Shown: positions 34,299 through 41,908 of the stretch, piece after piece
Layout: each line of letters begins with the position of its first letter
How positions within the stretch are numbered: the stretch's first letter is position 1
Assembly: GCA_023422635.1 (NCBI GenBank)
Contig: JAFAGO010000029.1
Span: forward strand, 62,001 to 126,000
Direction: 5' to 3'
Source of the DNA: Bacteroidota bacterium
GTDB lineage: Bacteria > Bacteroidota > Bacteroidia > Flavobacteriales > Weeksellaceae
DNA: 64,000 bases
The notes under the pieces: generated by a model
What the model saw: only the letters and a program-made list of their open reading frames with translations
What the model was told of the DNA's origin: nothing
Databases searched by the model: none
Program-made: the position numbers and the translations under genes

Positions 34299-35017
34299 TC
34301 AAACGTTTTATGTGAATCTTCCAACAAGTTTGAAAGTTCTTTAAATTCCTTCTCTGTTAAATCACGCCATTTTCCCACTGGCATATCAAGCTTGATGTTC
34401 ATTATACGTATGCGCTTCAGTTTTTTAACTTCATAACCCAAATATTCGCACATTCTACGGATTTGACGGTTTAAGCCTTGTGTCAGGATAATTCTGAAGT
34501 TCACATCATCAATTTTATCCACCGTACATTTTCGAGTTACCGTATCCAAAATGGGAACACCATTTCGCATTTTTTCAAGAAACTGTGGCGTAATCGGTTT
34601 ATTTACCCGAACCAAATATTCTTTTTCGTGGTTATTTCGGGCACGCAAAATTTTATTAACAATATCGCCATCGGACGTAAGTAAAATTAAACCCTCACTT
34701 GGTTTGTCCAATCGCCCAATCGGGAAAATCCTTTTTGGATGATTAATGTAATCCACGATATTATTTTTTTCGCGCTTTGAATCTGTAGTACAAACAATGC
34801 CAACAGGTTTGTTAAAAGCGATGTACACGAAATCTTCATCAACCTTACGGATCGCTTTTCCATTCACAAAAATTTCATCTTCATCGGAAACCTTCGTGCC
34901 CATTTCAGGCGTTTTTCCGTTAACGGTAATTCTGCCTTCTTCTAACAGCTTATCTGCAGCTCTTCTGGAGCAAAAGCCAACTTCTGAAAGATATTTATTG
35001 ATACGAATTTTGTCCAA
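34295..35017 (-). CDS. rluF: 23S rRNA pseudouridine(2604) synthase RluF
   Basis: The 240-residue enzyme has an N-terminal S4 RNA-binding domain (RINKYLSEVGFCSRRAAD, about 4-60) and the RluB/E/F-type catalytic core. GRLDKPSEGLILLTSDGD carries the catalytic Asp104. The segments NNIVDYINHPKRIFPIGRLD, EKEYLVRVNKPIT and GLNRQIRRMCEYLGYEVKKLKR agree almost residue by residue with E. coli RluF, which is why I choose F over B or E. It begins 8 bp after the truB stop, so both pseudouridine synthases are probably made from one transcript. Confidence 0.92.
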   Translation of the reverse strand: MDKIRINKYLSEVGFCSRRAADKLLEEGRITVNGKTPEMGTKVSDEDEIFVNGKAIRKVDEDFVYIAFNKPVGIVCTTDSKREKNNIVDYINHPKRIFPIGRLDKPSEGLILLTSDGDIVNKILRARNNHEKEYLVRVNKPITPQFLEKMRNGVPILDTVTRKCTVDKIDDVNFRIILTQGLNRQIRRMCEYLGYEVKKLKRIRIMNIKLDMPVGKWRDLTEKEFKELSNLLEDSHKTFD

Positions 35018-35025
35018 AATGCTAT

Positions 35026-35730
35026 TTATTTGTCGGTAAAGTTAAATGAATTATCCAGAAATTGAGCTGAAGCATTTGCAACATCAAAATCACCAATTTT
35101 CGTTCTTCGTAATTGGGTTAAATATGCGCCCACAGTAAGTTTTTGACCAATATCGTGTGCGAGACTTCGAATGTATGTACCCTTTGAGCATCCAACTGTA
35201 AAACGAACGTAAGGAAGCTCAATCTCAATGGAATTGATATAATGAATGATCATTTTTCTTGCCTTCAATTCAACATCTGTATTTCCTGCTCTTGCCAAAT
35301 CGTAAGCTCGTTTACCATCAACTTTAATAGCAGAAAATATAGGCGGAATTTGCTCAATTTCTCCTACAAAAGAATTCAAAACTTCCTCTATTTTTTCCTC
35401 GGAAATTTCGGAGATATCTTGGTGTAAAATTTCTGGTTTCTCGGTATCGTAACTTTCGGTTTGTGCGCCAATTTTAATTTCAGTTTGATACTCTTTTGGA
35501 GCATCTTGAATTGCTGGAATTTTCTTGGTGAATTTCCCTGTACAAACAATAAGCAAGCCGGTTGCTTTTGGATCTAAAGTACCTGCATGCCCAATTTTAA
35601 ATTTTTTAGGCAATTCTTTAAATTCTCTTTTCAACTTGTATTTCAACTTATTTACCGCTTGAAAAGAAGTCCAATCCAAAGGTTTATCCACTAAAAATAG
35701 TTGTCCGGAAAGCAGTTGTTCAGTGGTCAT
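35026..35730 (-). CDS. truB: tRNA pseudouridine(55) synthase TruB
   Basis: The 234-residue enzyme makes pseudouridine 55 in the T-loop of tRNAs. KIGHAGTLDPKATGLL (about 46-60) contains the catalytic Asp53. KRAYDLARAG and the SKGTYIRSLAHDIG segment (RNA binding) are in place. It is shorter than E. coli TruB (314) because the C-terminal PUA-like domain is missing, as is usual in Bacteroidetes. It forms a series with uppP upstream (31 bp) and rluF downstream (8 bp). Confidence 0.95.
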   Translation of the reverse strand: MTTEQLLSGQLFLVDKPLDWTSFQAVNKLKYKLKREFKELPKKFKIGHAGTLDPKATGLLIVCTGKFTKKIPAIQDAPKEYQTEIKIGAQTESYDTEKPEILHQDISEISEEKIEEVLNSFVGEIEQIPPIFSAIKVDGKRAYDLARAGNTDVELKARKMIIHYINSIEIELPYVRFTVGCSKGTYIRSLAHDIGQKLTVGAYLTQLRRTKIGDFDVANASAQFLDNSFNFTDK

Positions 35731-35761
35731 TTATTTTTGAATCTAAAAAGGTAAAATAAAA

Positions 35762-36580
35762 TTACTTTCCTACAGTTGAAAAATAAATTAAAAGAATAAT
35801 CCCAACGATAATTCTGTACCAACCCCAAGGTTTAAAACCATATTTGGTAAGTACGCCAATAAAGAATTTAATTGCAACTACAGCCACCACAAAGGCAATT
35901 ACATTGCCCACCAAAAAATATAATAGGTTGTCGCCTTGCGCAAGCATTTCATAACCTTTTACGGTTGTTACAGGATCTGTACCCCAATCTTTTAAAAATA
36001 AAGAATAGGTAGTAACGGCAAGCATTGTAGGAACGGCAAGAAAGAATGAAAATTCTGCAGCTGCTCTTCTGGTTAATTTCTGTTGCATTCCTCCAATAAT
36101 GGAAGCTGCGCTTCGACTTGTTCCAGGCATCATCGCAAGACATTGCCAAAAGCCGATTAATAAAGCCGATTTAAATGAAATCTCTTTCTCGTCATCAATG
36201 ATATGCTTTGTAAAAATTTTATCAATAAACAGCAAGAAAACACCTCCAATAATTAACACAATTGCAATAGGAATGGGATCACCAAGAACGGCTTCAATTT
36301 TATCATCTAATAATTTTCCAAACACCAAAGCTGGAAGCACTGCCACCGCTAATTTTAGATAAAAGTTGATGTTTTTAAAGTTAAAAAACTTTTTCCAATA
36401 CAGAAATACTACCGCCAAAATTGCTCCAAATTGTATCGAAACTTGAAACATTTTTACAAATTCATCTTCTTGAATCCCGAATAACGCACTTGTAAAAATC
36501 ATGTGTGCAGTTGATGAAACGGGAAGATATTCCGTAAGTCCTTCAATAATGGCAATTAATATTGCTTTTAGTAAATCCAT
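35762..36580 (-). CDS. uppP: Undecaprenyl-diphosphatase UppP/BacA
   Basis: This 272-residue inner membrane enzyme recycles the C55 lipid carrier of peptidoglycan and O-antigen synthesis. The first catalytic motif is EGLTEYLPVSSTAHM (14-28) and the second is PGTSRSAASIIGGM (about 153-166), with about eight transmembrane helices between and after. The family gives bacitracin resistance when overproduced. A terminator-like hairpin lies between this gene and DUF3098/ftsX, so it may also have its own promoter. Confidence 0.95.
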   Translation of the reverse strand: MDLLKAILIAIIEGLTEYLPVSSTAHMIFTSALFGIQEDEFVKMFQVSIQFGAILAVVFLYWKKFFNFKNINFYLKLAVAVLPALVFGKLLDDKIEAVLGDPIPIAIVLIIGGVFLLFIDKIFTKHIIDDEKEISFKSALLIGFWQCLAMMPGTSRSAASIIGGMQQKLTRRAAAEFSFFLAVPTMLAVTTYSLFLKDWGTDPVTTVKGYEMLAQGDNLLYFLVGNVIAFVVAVVAIKFFIGVLTKYGFKPWGWYRIIVGIILLIYFSTVGK

Positions 36581-36594
36581 TGATGATTAAATTT

Positions 36595-36629
36595 AAAAAA
36601 ACTTTGCCGAAGATGCCTTAGACAAAGTT
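36595..36629 (-). terminator. Terminator after the ftsX-DUF3098 pair
   Basis: On the minus strand AACTTTG (36623-36629) pairs with CAAAGTT (36600-36606) around an inner partially paired loop, followed by a T-run (36595-36600). Confidence 0.7.
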
Positions 36630-36677
36630 GTAGTGTTTTGTATTGTATTAAAAATTCAGTAGTATACGTTTAAAATC

Positions 36678-36989
36678 TTATGCTTTCTTCGGTCTTTTTA
36701 AAATGGCATATGCTTCTACAGCAAATCCTGCAACCACCAAAAAGGGTGCAATTCGAATTCGAACAAAGGAGAAAATTCCATCGTTCCAATAAGTGGGATC
36801 AACTACTCCATCAGGTCTTGTATTGGCCGAAGCGCCCATCATCAGAATGTAACCGAGTACAATCATTGCCAAGCCAATCAACATCCATTTGAAGTTTTCT
36901 TTGCCAAAATAAAAGTGGTTCTCTGTGGGAACATCTTTTTCTTTTTTCCCAAACGTATCTGCTGAAAAGTTTTGTTTTTTCTTTGCCAT
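36678..36989 (-). CDS. DUF3098 small membrane protein
   Basis: The 103-residue protein has a basic, hydrophilic N-terminus, a first helix FKWMLIGLAMIVLGYILMMG (about 33-52) and a second helix (about 75-95). The segment between contains WNDGIFSFVRIRIAPFLVVAGF (in parts: FSFVRIRIAP). This matches DUF3098, found almost only in Bacteroidetes beside ftsX. It starts 2 bp after the ftsX stop. A role in the division or cell-wall machinery is inferred from this fixed neighbourhood; nothing is known biochemically. Confidence 0.88.
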   Translation of the reverse strand: MAKKKQNFSADTFGKKEKDVPTENHFYFGKENFKWMLIGLAMIVLGYILMMGASANTRPDGVVDPTYWNDGIFSFVRIRIAPFLVVAGFAVEAYAILKRPKKA

Positions 36990-36991
36990 TT

Positions 36992-37891
36992 TTAAGAGTA
37001 ATAAAGATCATCAACATTGCTTCTTAAGAATCTCCAAGTTGCAAATACAGTACTGATTACGGTGATAAGAATCCCTAAAAGGATAACGCCAACAATTAAT
37101 ACTATATATTGGTTAGGATCTTGTACGAAGTCGGCACCAATTTCTTTTGTGAAATAATACCAAACGCCAAACAAAGCGATGAGTCCGATAACAGCACCCA
37201 AAACGCCTAATAAAATCGCTTCTAAAATAAAAGGTTTCAATATAAAACGACGTTTCGCCCCAACCAACTGCATTGTTTTGATAATGAACCTTTTAGAGAA
37301 TATTTTTAAACGAATAGAGTTGTTAATCAACACAATTGCCAGTACAAGAAATAGAACTGAAAATCCCAATATCCATTTTAAAATTCTTTCCAGATTATTA
37401 AAAATATCAGCGGTAAGAGATGAGTTATTTTTAACTTCTTTAATCGCAGGAACTGTCGATAATTGTTTAATAACACCATCGATTTTCTCAGGAGCAACGT
37501 ATTCAGGCTGAAGTGAAACTTCAACGGATGCAGGGAAAATATCTTCCTCAAAAAGAGCATCACTATCCACACCTAAACTTTTCTTCGCTTCGGTAGTGGC
37601 CATTTTTCTAGAAATAAATGTGGCTTTCTTTACAAAAGGAAATGCTTGAATCTGTTTTACAGCTTCCGCCTCTTGCTTTGCAATTCTAGCAGAATCTTTT
37701 ACATCATAATTTTCATCAAAAAAAGCATTCACCACCAATTGCTCTTTAATATAATCGGAATATTTTTGAGCATTAATAAGAATTAACCCGAAAAGACCTA
37801 CCAAAAACAAAACAAGTGCAATACTAATCGTAACCGTTATGTTACTGGACCGCAGTCTTCTTTTGTTAAAATCGTCTACCGTTTTTGCCAT
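36992..37891 (-). CDS. ftsX: Cell division protein FtsX
   Basis: This 299-residue permease-like protein has a cytoplasmic N-terminus (KRRLRSSNITVTISI), transmembrane helix 1 (about 18-40), a large extracytoplasmic domain (about 45-170) and three further helices (about 175-290). It pairs with the ATPase FtsE to activate peptidoglycan hydrolases at the septum. The gene ftsE is not next to it, as is usual in Bacteroidetes. It is divergent from rsmA across 89 bp. Confidence 0.93.
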   Translation of the reverse strand: MAKTVDDFNKRRLRSSNITVTISIALVLFLVGLFGLILINAQKYSDYIKEQLVVNAFFDENYDVKDSARIAKQEAEAVKQIQAFPFVKKATFISRKMATTEAKKSLGVDSDALFEEDIFPASVEVSLQPEYVAPEKIDGVIKQLSTVPAIKEVKNNSSLTADIFNNLERILKWILGFSVLFLVLAIVLINNSIRLKIFSKRFIIKTMQLVGAKRRFILKPFILEAILLGVLGAVIGLIALFGVWYYFTKEIGADFVQDPNQYIVLIVGVILLGILITVISTVFATWRFLRSNVDDLYYS

Positions 37892-37903
37892 TAAGAAAAT
37901 TTT

Positions 37904-37940
37904 TCGGCTAAAATAGAAAAAATCTTCCGAAATTAGCCGA
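37904..37940. promoter_or_regulatory. Inverted repeat in the ftsX/rsmA divergent region
   Basis: Perfect 8-bp arms TCGGCTAA (37904-37911) and TTAGCCGA (37933-37940) are 21 bp apart. The centre-to-centre distance of 29 bp is close to three helical turns, which would suit a dimeric regulator controlling both genes, or a leader hairpin. Confidence 0.35.
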
Positions 37941-37980
37941 CGAATCTAGAAAATCATTGTTAACAAAATCATAAAAAGGT

Positions 37981-38748
37981 TTGACTGTAAAAGCCAAAAA
38001 ACATCTCGGACAACATTTCTTGACGGATGAAAATATTGCACGAAAAATAGTGGACGGACTATCCTTTCACGGATACGAAACGATTTTAGAAGTTGGACCA
38101 GGAACAGGTGTTTTAACCAAATACCTTCTTGAAAAACCGCAAAAGCTTTTTCTTGCAGAAATCGATCAAGAATCCATCGATTACCTAAAATTGAATTACA
38201 ATTTGGAAGAAACCGATTTTGTAGGTGATTTTCTAAAGTCTGATTTACAAAATCTAACCGAAGGTGAAATTGCGGTCATCGGAAACTTTCCGTACAATAT
38301 TTCTTCACAAATTCTTTTTAAAATCGTCGATAATTTCAAGCAAATTCCTGAAATGTGCGGAATGTTTCAGAAAGAAGTTGCAGAAAGAACAGCCGCTGTA
38401 CCCAGAACGAAAGATTACGGAATTTTATCGGTTTTAATACAAGCGTATTACGATGTGGATTATCTTTTTACGGTTTCGGAAAAAGTCTTTAATCCGCCAC
38501 CAAAAGTTAAATCGGGCGTTATTCGCCTTACAAGAAATCCAAAATTAGGATTGGATGGCAATGAAGTTTTATTTAAAAATATTGTAAAGGCAGGTTTCAA
38601 CCAAAGAAGAAAAAAACTTTCAAACGCGCTAAAAGTTTTGAACATTCCTGAAAGTTTAAAATCACATTCATTTTTGGATCAGCGCGCTGAGGAATTATCT
38701 GTTACCGAATTTATTGAGTTTGCCAATCTTTGGAGAAATACATTGTAA
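37981..38748 (+). CDS. rsmA: 16S rRNA dimethyladenosine transferase RsmA (KsgA)
   Basis: The 255-residue enzyme dimethylates A1518 and A1519 of 16S rRNA during small-subunit maturation. HLGQHFLTDENIARKIV opens the protein. ILEVGPGTGVLT is motif I, IGNFPYNISSQI is the catalytic NFPY motif, and the C-terminal helical domain contains FNQRRKKLSNALK. The start codon is TTG: an in-frame stop lies at 37972-37974 and no ATG is available, while the protein begins exactly at the family start (MTVKAKKHLGQ). Confidence 0.96.
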   Translation: MTVKAKKHLGQHFLTDENIARKIVDGLSFHGYETILEVGPGTGVLTKYLLEKPQKLFLAEIDQESIDYLKLNYNLEETDFVGDFLKSDLQNLTEGEIAVIGNFPYNISSQILFKIVDNFKQIPEMCGMFQKEVAERTAAVPRTKDYGILSVLIQAYYDVDYLFTVSEKVFNPPPKVKSGVIRLTRNPKLGLDGNEVLFKNIVKAGFNQRRKKLSNALKVLNIPESLKSHSFLDQRAEELSVTEFIEFANLWRNTL

Positions 38749-38850
38749 TTTTTTTAGCCGAATTTCACGAAATATCCTGCTTTAAAACCAATAAAAAAGA
38801 AAACTTTACAAACAATATTGTATTAAATAACAATCATTTATCTACTTTTA

Positions 38851-39618
38851 TTAAAGTTCTCCATTAACTCCAATTCCAAAAAGTGCAAAATCATATTTTG
38901 CCGGATCTTGAGCATCCATTTTCCGAAGAAGCACATCCATTTCTTCTACTGTTTTCCAATCATTTTGTGTTCGGCGAACAATTCCTAATTTGCGGGAAAC
39001 ATTTCCGGTATGAACATCAAGCGGAACCGAAAGAAATTCCGGCTTTAGTTGCTGCCAAATCCCGAAATCCACACCGCGTTGATCTTTGCGAATCATCCAA
39101 CGCAAAAACATCATCAATCGTTTCGCAGAGGAATTTTTATAAGGTGAACTTAAATGCTTTTTACTTCGATGATCCAGATTCGTATCTAAAAATGCGGTTC
39201 GGAAACGTTCGATAGAATGATAGAAATTACGTTCATCATTTTGAAGCAAAAACAAATCTTCTAAATTTTTATGGTCACGATAAATCCTTTGTAAACTTTT
39301 CAGAAAGAACGTGAAATCTTCTCCATTAAACGTGCGGTGTATCGCTTTTTGTTGCAAAGGCAAAAGATCTGTTTCGGTAAAATTCAGAACAAAATCATAT
39401 GGCGAATTTTCCATGAAATTCAGCATCTTATCTGCACTTGCAAGTATTGATTTACGGTTTCCCCAAGAAATTATTGCGGTAAGAAAACCTGCAATTTCAA
39501 TATCTTCTTTACGTGAAAATCGATGTGGAATCTGAACCGGATCGTTGTCAATAAAATCAAAATGATTGTATTGGTCTGCCTTTAAATCTAAAAAATCTTT
39601 AAGCTCGTTGAAATTCAT
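38851..39618 (-). CDS. TIGR02757/DUF2400 family protein
   Basis: The 255-residue protein matches the conserved TIGR02757 family: DPVQIPHRFSRKEDIEIAGFLTAIISWGNRKSI near the start (key parts PHRFSRKEDIEIAGF and SWGNRKSI), then KRLMMFLRWMIRKD and VPLDVHTGNVSRKLGI. The HhH-like LDVHTGNVSR segment and the ending FALFGIGV resemble DNA glycosylase helix-hairpin-helix proteins, but the function is not established. A -7 box lies 4 nt upstream of the ATG. It is divergent from ribF. Confidence 0.88.
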   Translation of the reverse strand: MNFNELKDFLDLKADQYNHFDFIDNDPVQIPHRFSRKEDIEIAGFLTAIISWGNRKSILASADKMLNFMENSPYDFVLNFTETDLLPLQQKAIHRTFNGEDFTFFLKSLQRIYRDHKNLEDLFLLQNDERNFYHSIERFRTAFLDTNLDHRSKKHLSSPYKNSSAKRLMMFLRWMIRKDQRGVDFGIWQQLKPEFLSVPLDVHTGNVSRKLGIVRRTQNDWKTVEEMDVLLRKMDAQDPAKYDFALFGIGVNGEL

Positions 39619-39622
39619 TTTG

Positions 39623-39671
39623 CAAAATTATCTAAAATTTAAGTGGATAAAAATGAAATGGTGTATTTTTG
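39623..39671. promoter_or_regulatory. Back-to-back -7 elements of TIGR02757 and ribF
   Basis: On the minus strand TAATTTTG (39623-39630) lies 4 nt before the TIGR02757 ATG. On the plus strand TATTTTTG (39664-39671) lies 6 nt before the ribF ATG. With start sites expected about 4-7 nt after the -7 box, both mRNAs would have almost no leader. The whole divergent spacer is 59 bp. Confidence 0.55.
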
Positions 39672-39677
39672 CTTTCT

Positions 39678-40598
39678 ATGAAAATTTTCAAGGAATTCGA
39701 TTCATATCAATCAGAAGAACCGCTGGCGTTGTCGCTGGGTATGTTCGACGGCGTACACCTCGGTCATAAATGCATTATCGATCAGCTGTTGAAAGTGGGA
39801 GAACAGAAAAATTTAAAAACGGGAATTCTTACTTTTTGGCCACATCCAAGATTGGTTTTTAATCCTCAAGAAAACCTCAAACTTTTGAATACACTTTCAG
39901 AAAAAACTGAGCTTTTGGAACACTATGGAATTGAAACATTATTCTTAAAGGAATTTGATGATGAATTTCGTAACCTTACTGGAAATGAATTTGTTGAAAA
40001 AATAATTTCTGAAAAATTCCACACGAAGTATCTCATCGTTGGTCACGATCATGTTTTCGGAAAAAACAGAAGTGGAAATTTCGCGCTTCTTGAAGAATTA
40101 TCGCACCAATTTAATTTTGAAGTGGAGCAAATGGAAGTTGTAAATTTCCATAATAACACCATTTCTTCAACTAAAATTCGCCAAGCCCTTTCAGAAGGAA
40201 ATATTGAAGAAGCAAATGCGATGCTGGGTTACGAATATCCACTTTCAGGAAAAGTAATTCATGGTAGAAAAATTGGCAGAACAATTGGTTTCCCAACCGC
40301 CAATATTGGTTTTGATTCCATAAAACTTCTTCCTAAAAAAGGAGCTTATATTGTTGATGTTTACGTTAAAAACAAGCATTACAAAGGCATGTTGAGCATA
40401 GGAACAAATCCTACTGTAAACGGAAAAGAACTTACTGCAGAAGTAAATATTCTTGATTTTAATGAAGATATTTATGATCAAAATATCACGGTAAAATTCA
40501 GGAAGTTTTTACACGAAGAAATTAAATTTGAATCGCTAGAACAATTGGTTGAAAAACTGAAAGACGATCAAACACAAACAGAACTATTTTTCTCTTAA
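39678..40598 (+). CDS. ribF: Bifunctional riboflavin kinase / FAD synthetase
   Basis: The 306-residue enzyme converts riboflavin to FMN and FMN to FAD. The N-terminal adenylyltransferase has the HIGH-like GMFDGVHLGHKCII (about 21-34) and an ISSTKIRQAL motif (about 161-170). The C-terminal kinase (about 185-300) has GRTIGFPTANIGF and the metal/nucleotide loop. The open frame begins with TTG 39669, but that base triplet is part of the -7 box; ATG 39678 (MKIFKEFDSYQ) is the better start. The end is 1 bp from the stop of the convergent YjbR-family gene, with no terminator between. Confidence 0.96.
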   Translation: MKIFKEFDSYQSEEPLALSLGMFDGVHLGHKCIIDQLLKVGEQKNLKTGILTFWPHPRLVFNPQENLKLLNTLSEKTELLEHYGIETLFLKEFDDEFRNLTGNEFVEKIISEKFHTKYLIVGHDHVFGKNRSGNFALLEELSHQFNFEVEQMEVVNFHNNTISSTKIRQALSEGNIEEANAMLGYEYPLSGKVIHGRKIGRTIGFPTANIGFDSIKLLPKKGAYIVDVYVKNKHYKGMLSIGTNPTVNGKELTAEVNILDFNEDIYDQNITVKFRKFLHEEIKFESLEQLVEKLKDDQTQTELFFS

Positions 40599-40599
40599 A

Positions 40600-40959
40600 T
40601 TAGTTTTCGTTATCAAGAATTTGTTTTTGCACTTTTTGAGTTAACGATTTGAAAACTAAAGAATAAGAATGATCAATTAATGTTTTAATTAAATAAAATT
40701 TTAAACCTTCACATTCTACAGAATTCCAATGGGTTTTGTTCATATGAAAAGCGCCTTGAATTTGATGATATTGCTCTCGAAGCTCCAAGCTCCATTCTGG
40801 ATTTGCCTTCGCTGAAAATGTACACGGTTTTTTTTCCAAGGGCAATAAAAGAAACATCTTGCCTCCTACTTTAAAAACAAGCGTTTCATTATCAAAGGGA
40901 AAACTCTCAGTAACCGCTTTTTTAGCCATACAATATTGTCGAATTTCTTCAGCTTCCAT
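40600..40959 (-). CDS. MmcQ/YjbR-family protein
   Basis: This 119-residue small alpha/beta protein has the YjbR signature. It opens with MEAEEIRQYCMAKKAVTESFPFDNETLVFKVGGKMFLL (key parts: YCMAKKAVTESFPF, VFKVGGKMF) and continues with NPEWSLELREQY and MNKTHWNSV, ending in a helix (IDHSYSLVFKSLT). The fold is CyaY-like and DNA binding has been proposed for relatives, but the function is unknown. A MITE-like element begins 7 bp upstream of the start codon, so its native promoter may have been displaced. Confidence 0.9.
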   Translation of the reverse strand: MEAEEIRQYCMAKKAVTESFPFDNETLVFKVGGKMFLLLPLEKKPCTFSAKANPEWSLELREQYHQIQGAFHMNKTHWNSVECEGLKFYLIKTLIDHSYSLVFKSLTQKVQKQILDNEN

Positions 40960-40965
40960 ACATTC

Positions 40966-41158
40966 AGAGCATGTTTAAATTTTATTGCGAAAATTTTTAT
41001 AGATATTTTGAGATGAATTTTTTGCTTCATATTTGCAGATTTAGCGGGCTAAATCAAAAATGGGAAGTAGAAAATACGCTCAAAAGAGCATTAAAATTTA
41101 GCAAAGATGATTTCCTGAGGCTATCTAAAAAATTTCGGTAAAATTTTAAACAGGCTCT
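40966..41158. mobile_element. MITE-like element with about 37-bp terminal inverted repeats
   Basis: The left end (40966-41005) begins AGAGCATGTTTAAATTTTAT. The inverse of the right end (41122-41158) begins AGAGCCTGTTTAAAATTTTA. With three small gaps the arms agree at about 30 positions out of 35. The 115-bp interior encodes no protein. Length, AT-rich content and long inverted ends are what a non-autonomous derivative of an insertion sequence looks like. No clear target duplication is visible at the ends, suggesting an old insertion. It fills most of the 277-bp gap between the YjbR-family gene and the response regulator. Confidence 0.7.
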
Positions 41159-41225
41159 TAGTTTTAAAAAATAAAGATAAAGAAGATTTACTGGTAAATT
41201 CCTAAAATTTTCCAGATTTAAGATT

Positions 41226-41233
41226 TATTTTTG
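41226..41233 (+). promoter_or_regulatory. -7 element of the response regulator gene
   Basis: TATTTTTG ends only 3 nt before the ATG at 41237, so the transcript would start at or inside the start codon; this predicts a leaderless mRNA. Confidence 0.5.
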
Positions 41234-41236
41234 AGC

Positions 41237-41908
41237 ATGAAAATTTTAATTGTAGAAGACGAAAAGGAATTGCGGGAAATATTGTTAAAGTTTCTTGAAA
41301 AAGAAAAATTCACAGTAGAATGTGCATCAAATTTCCAAGAAGCAGTTTTTAAAGTTGCTGATTATTCGTACGATTGCATTTTACTCGATATCACGCTTCC
41401 AGACGGCAACGGCCTTAATCTTCTTCCCCACATTAAAAAGCAAAATCACAACACGCCTGTCGTTATTCTTTCTGCCAAAGATTCAATTGACGATAAAGTT
41501 GCAGGTTTAGAACTCGGAGCCGATGATTACTTGCCTAAACCATTTCATATTTCTGAACTTTTTGCCCGAATAAAATCGGTTACACGAAGAAAATTGCAAG
41601 ATGGTAATGCGTGGATTCGCTATAAAAATATAGAGATTAATCCCGAAGATCGCTTGGTTAACATCAATCAAGTAAGTTTAAACCTCAATCGGAAAGAATT
41701 CGATTTGCTGTATTATTTTATGATGAGACCTGAGAAAACTTTTCAGAAAACGACTTTAGCGGAATCCATTTGGGGCGATCATATTGATCAATCCGAAAGT
41801 TTGGATTTTATTTATTCGCAAGTAAAAAATCTTCGAAAAAAATTAAAAACGGCCGAAGCCGAAGCCGATATTGTGGCGGTTTACGGAATTGGTTATAAAT
41901 TTGTGTAA
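41237..41908 (+). CDS. OmpR/PhoB-family response regulator
   Basis: The 223-residue regulator has a receiver domain (1-115; acidic pair in VEDEKE, phosphorylation site Asp51 in LLDITLPDG, Lys101 in YLPKPF). A C-terminal winged-helix DNA-binding domain (about 125-223) has LNLNRKEFDLLYYFM and the late VYGIGYKFV. The open frame runs two codons upstream to TTG 41231, but ATG 41237 (MKILIVEDE) is the normal start of this family. Its stop overlaps the kinase start (TAATG), so the pair is translationally coupled. Confidence 0.95.
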   Translation: MKILIVEDEKELREILLKFLEKEKFTVECASNFQEAVFKVADYSYDCILLDITLPDGNGLNLLPHIKKQNHNTPVVILSAKDSIDDKVAGLELGADDYLPKPFHISELFARIKSVTRRKLQDGNAWIRYKNIEINPEDRLVNINQVSLNLNRKEFDLLYYFMMRPEKTFQKTTLAESIWGDHIDQSESLDFIYSQVKNLRKKLKTAEAEADIVAVYGIGYKFV

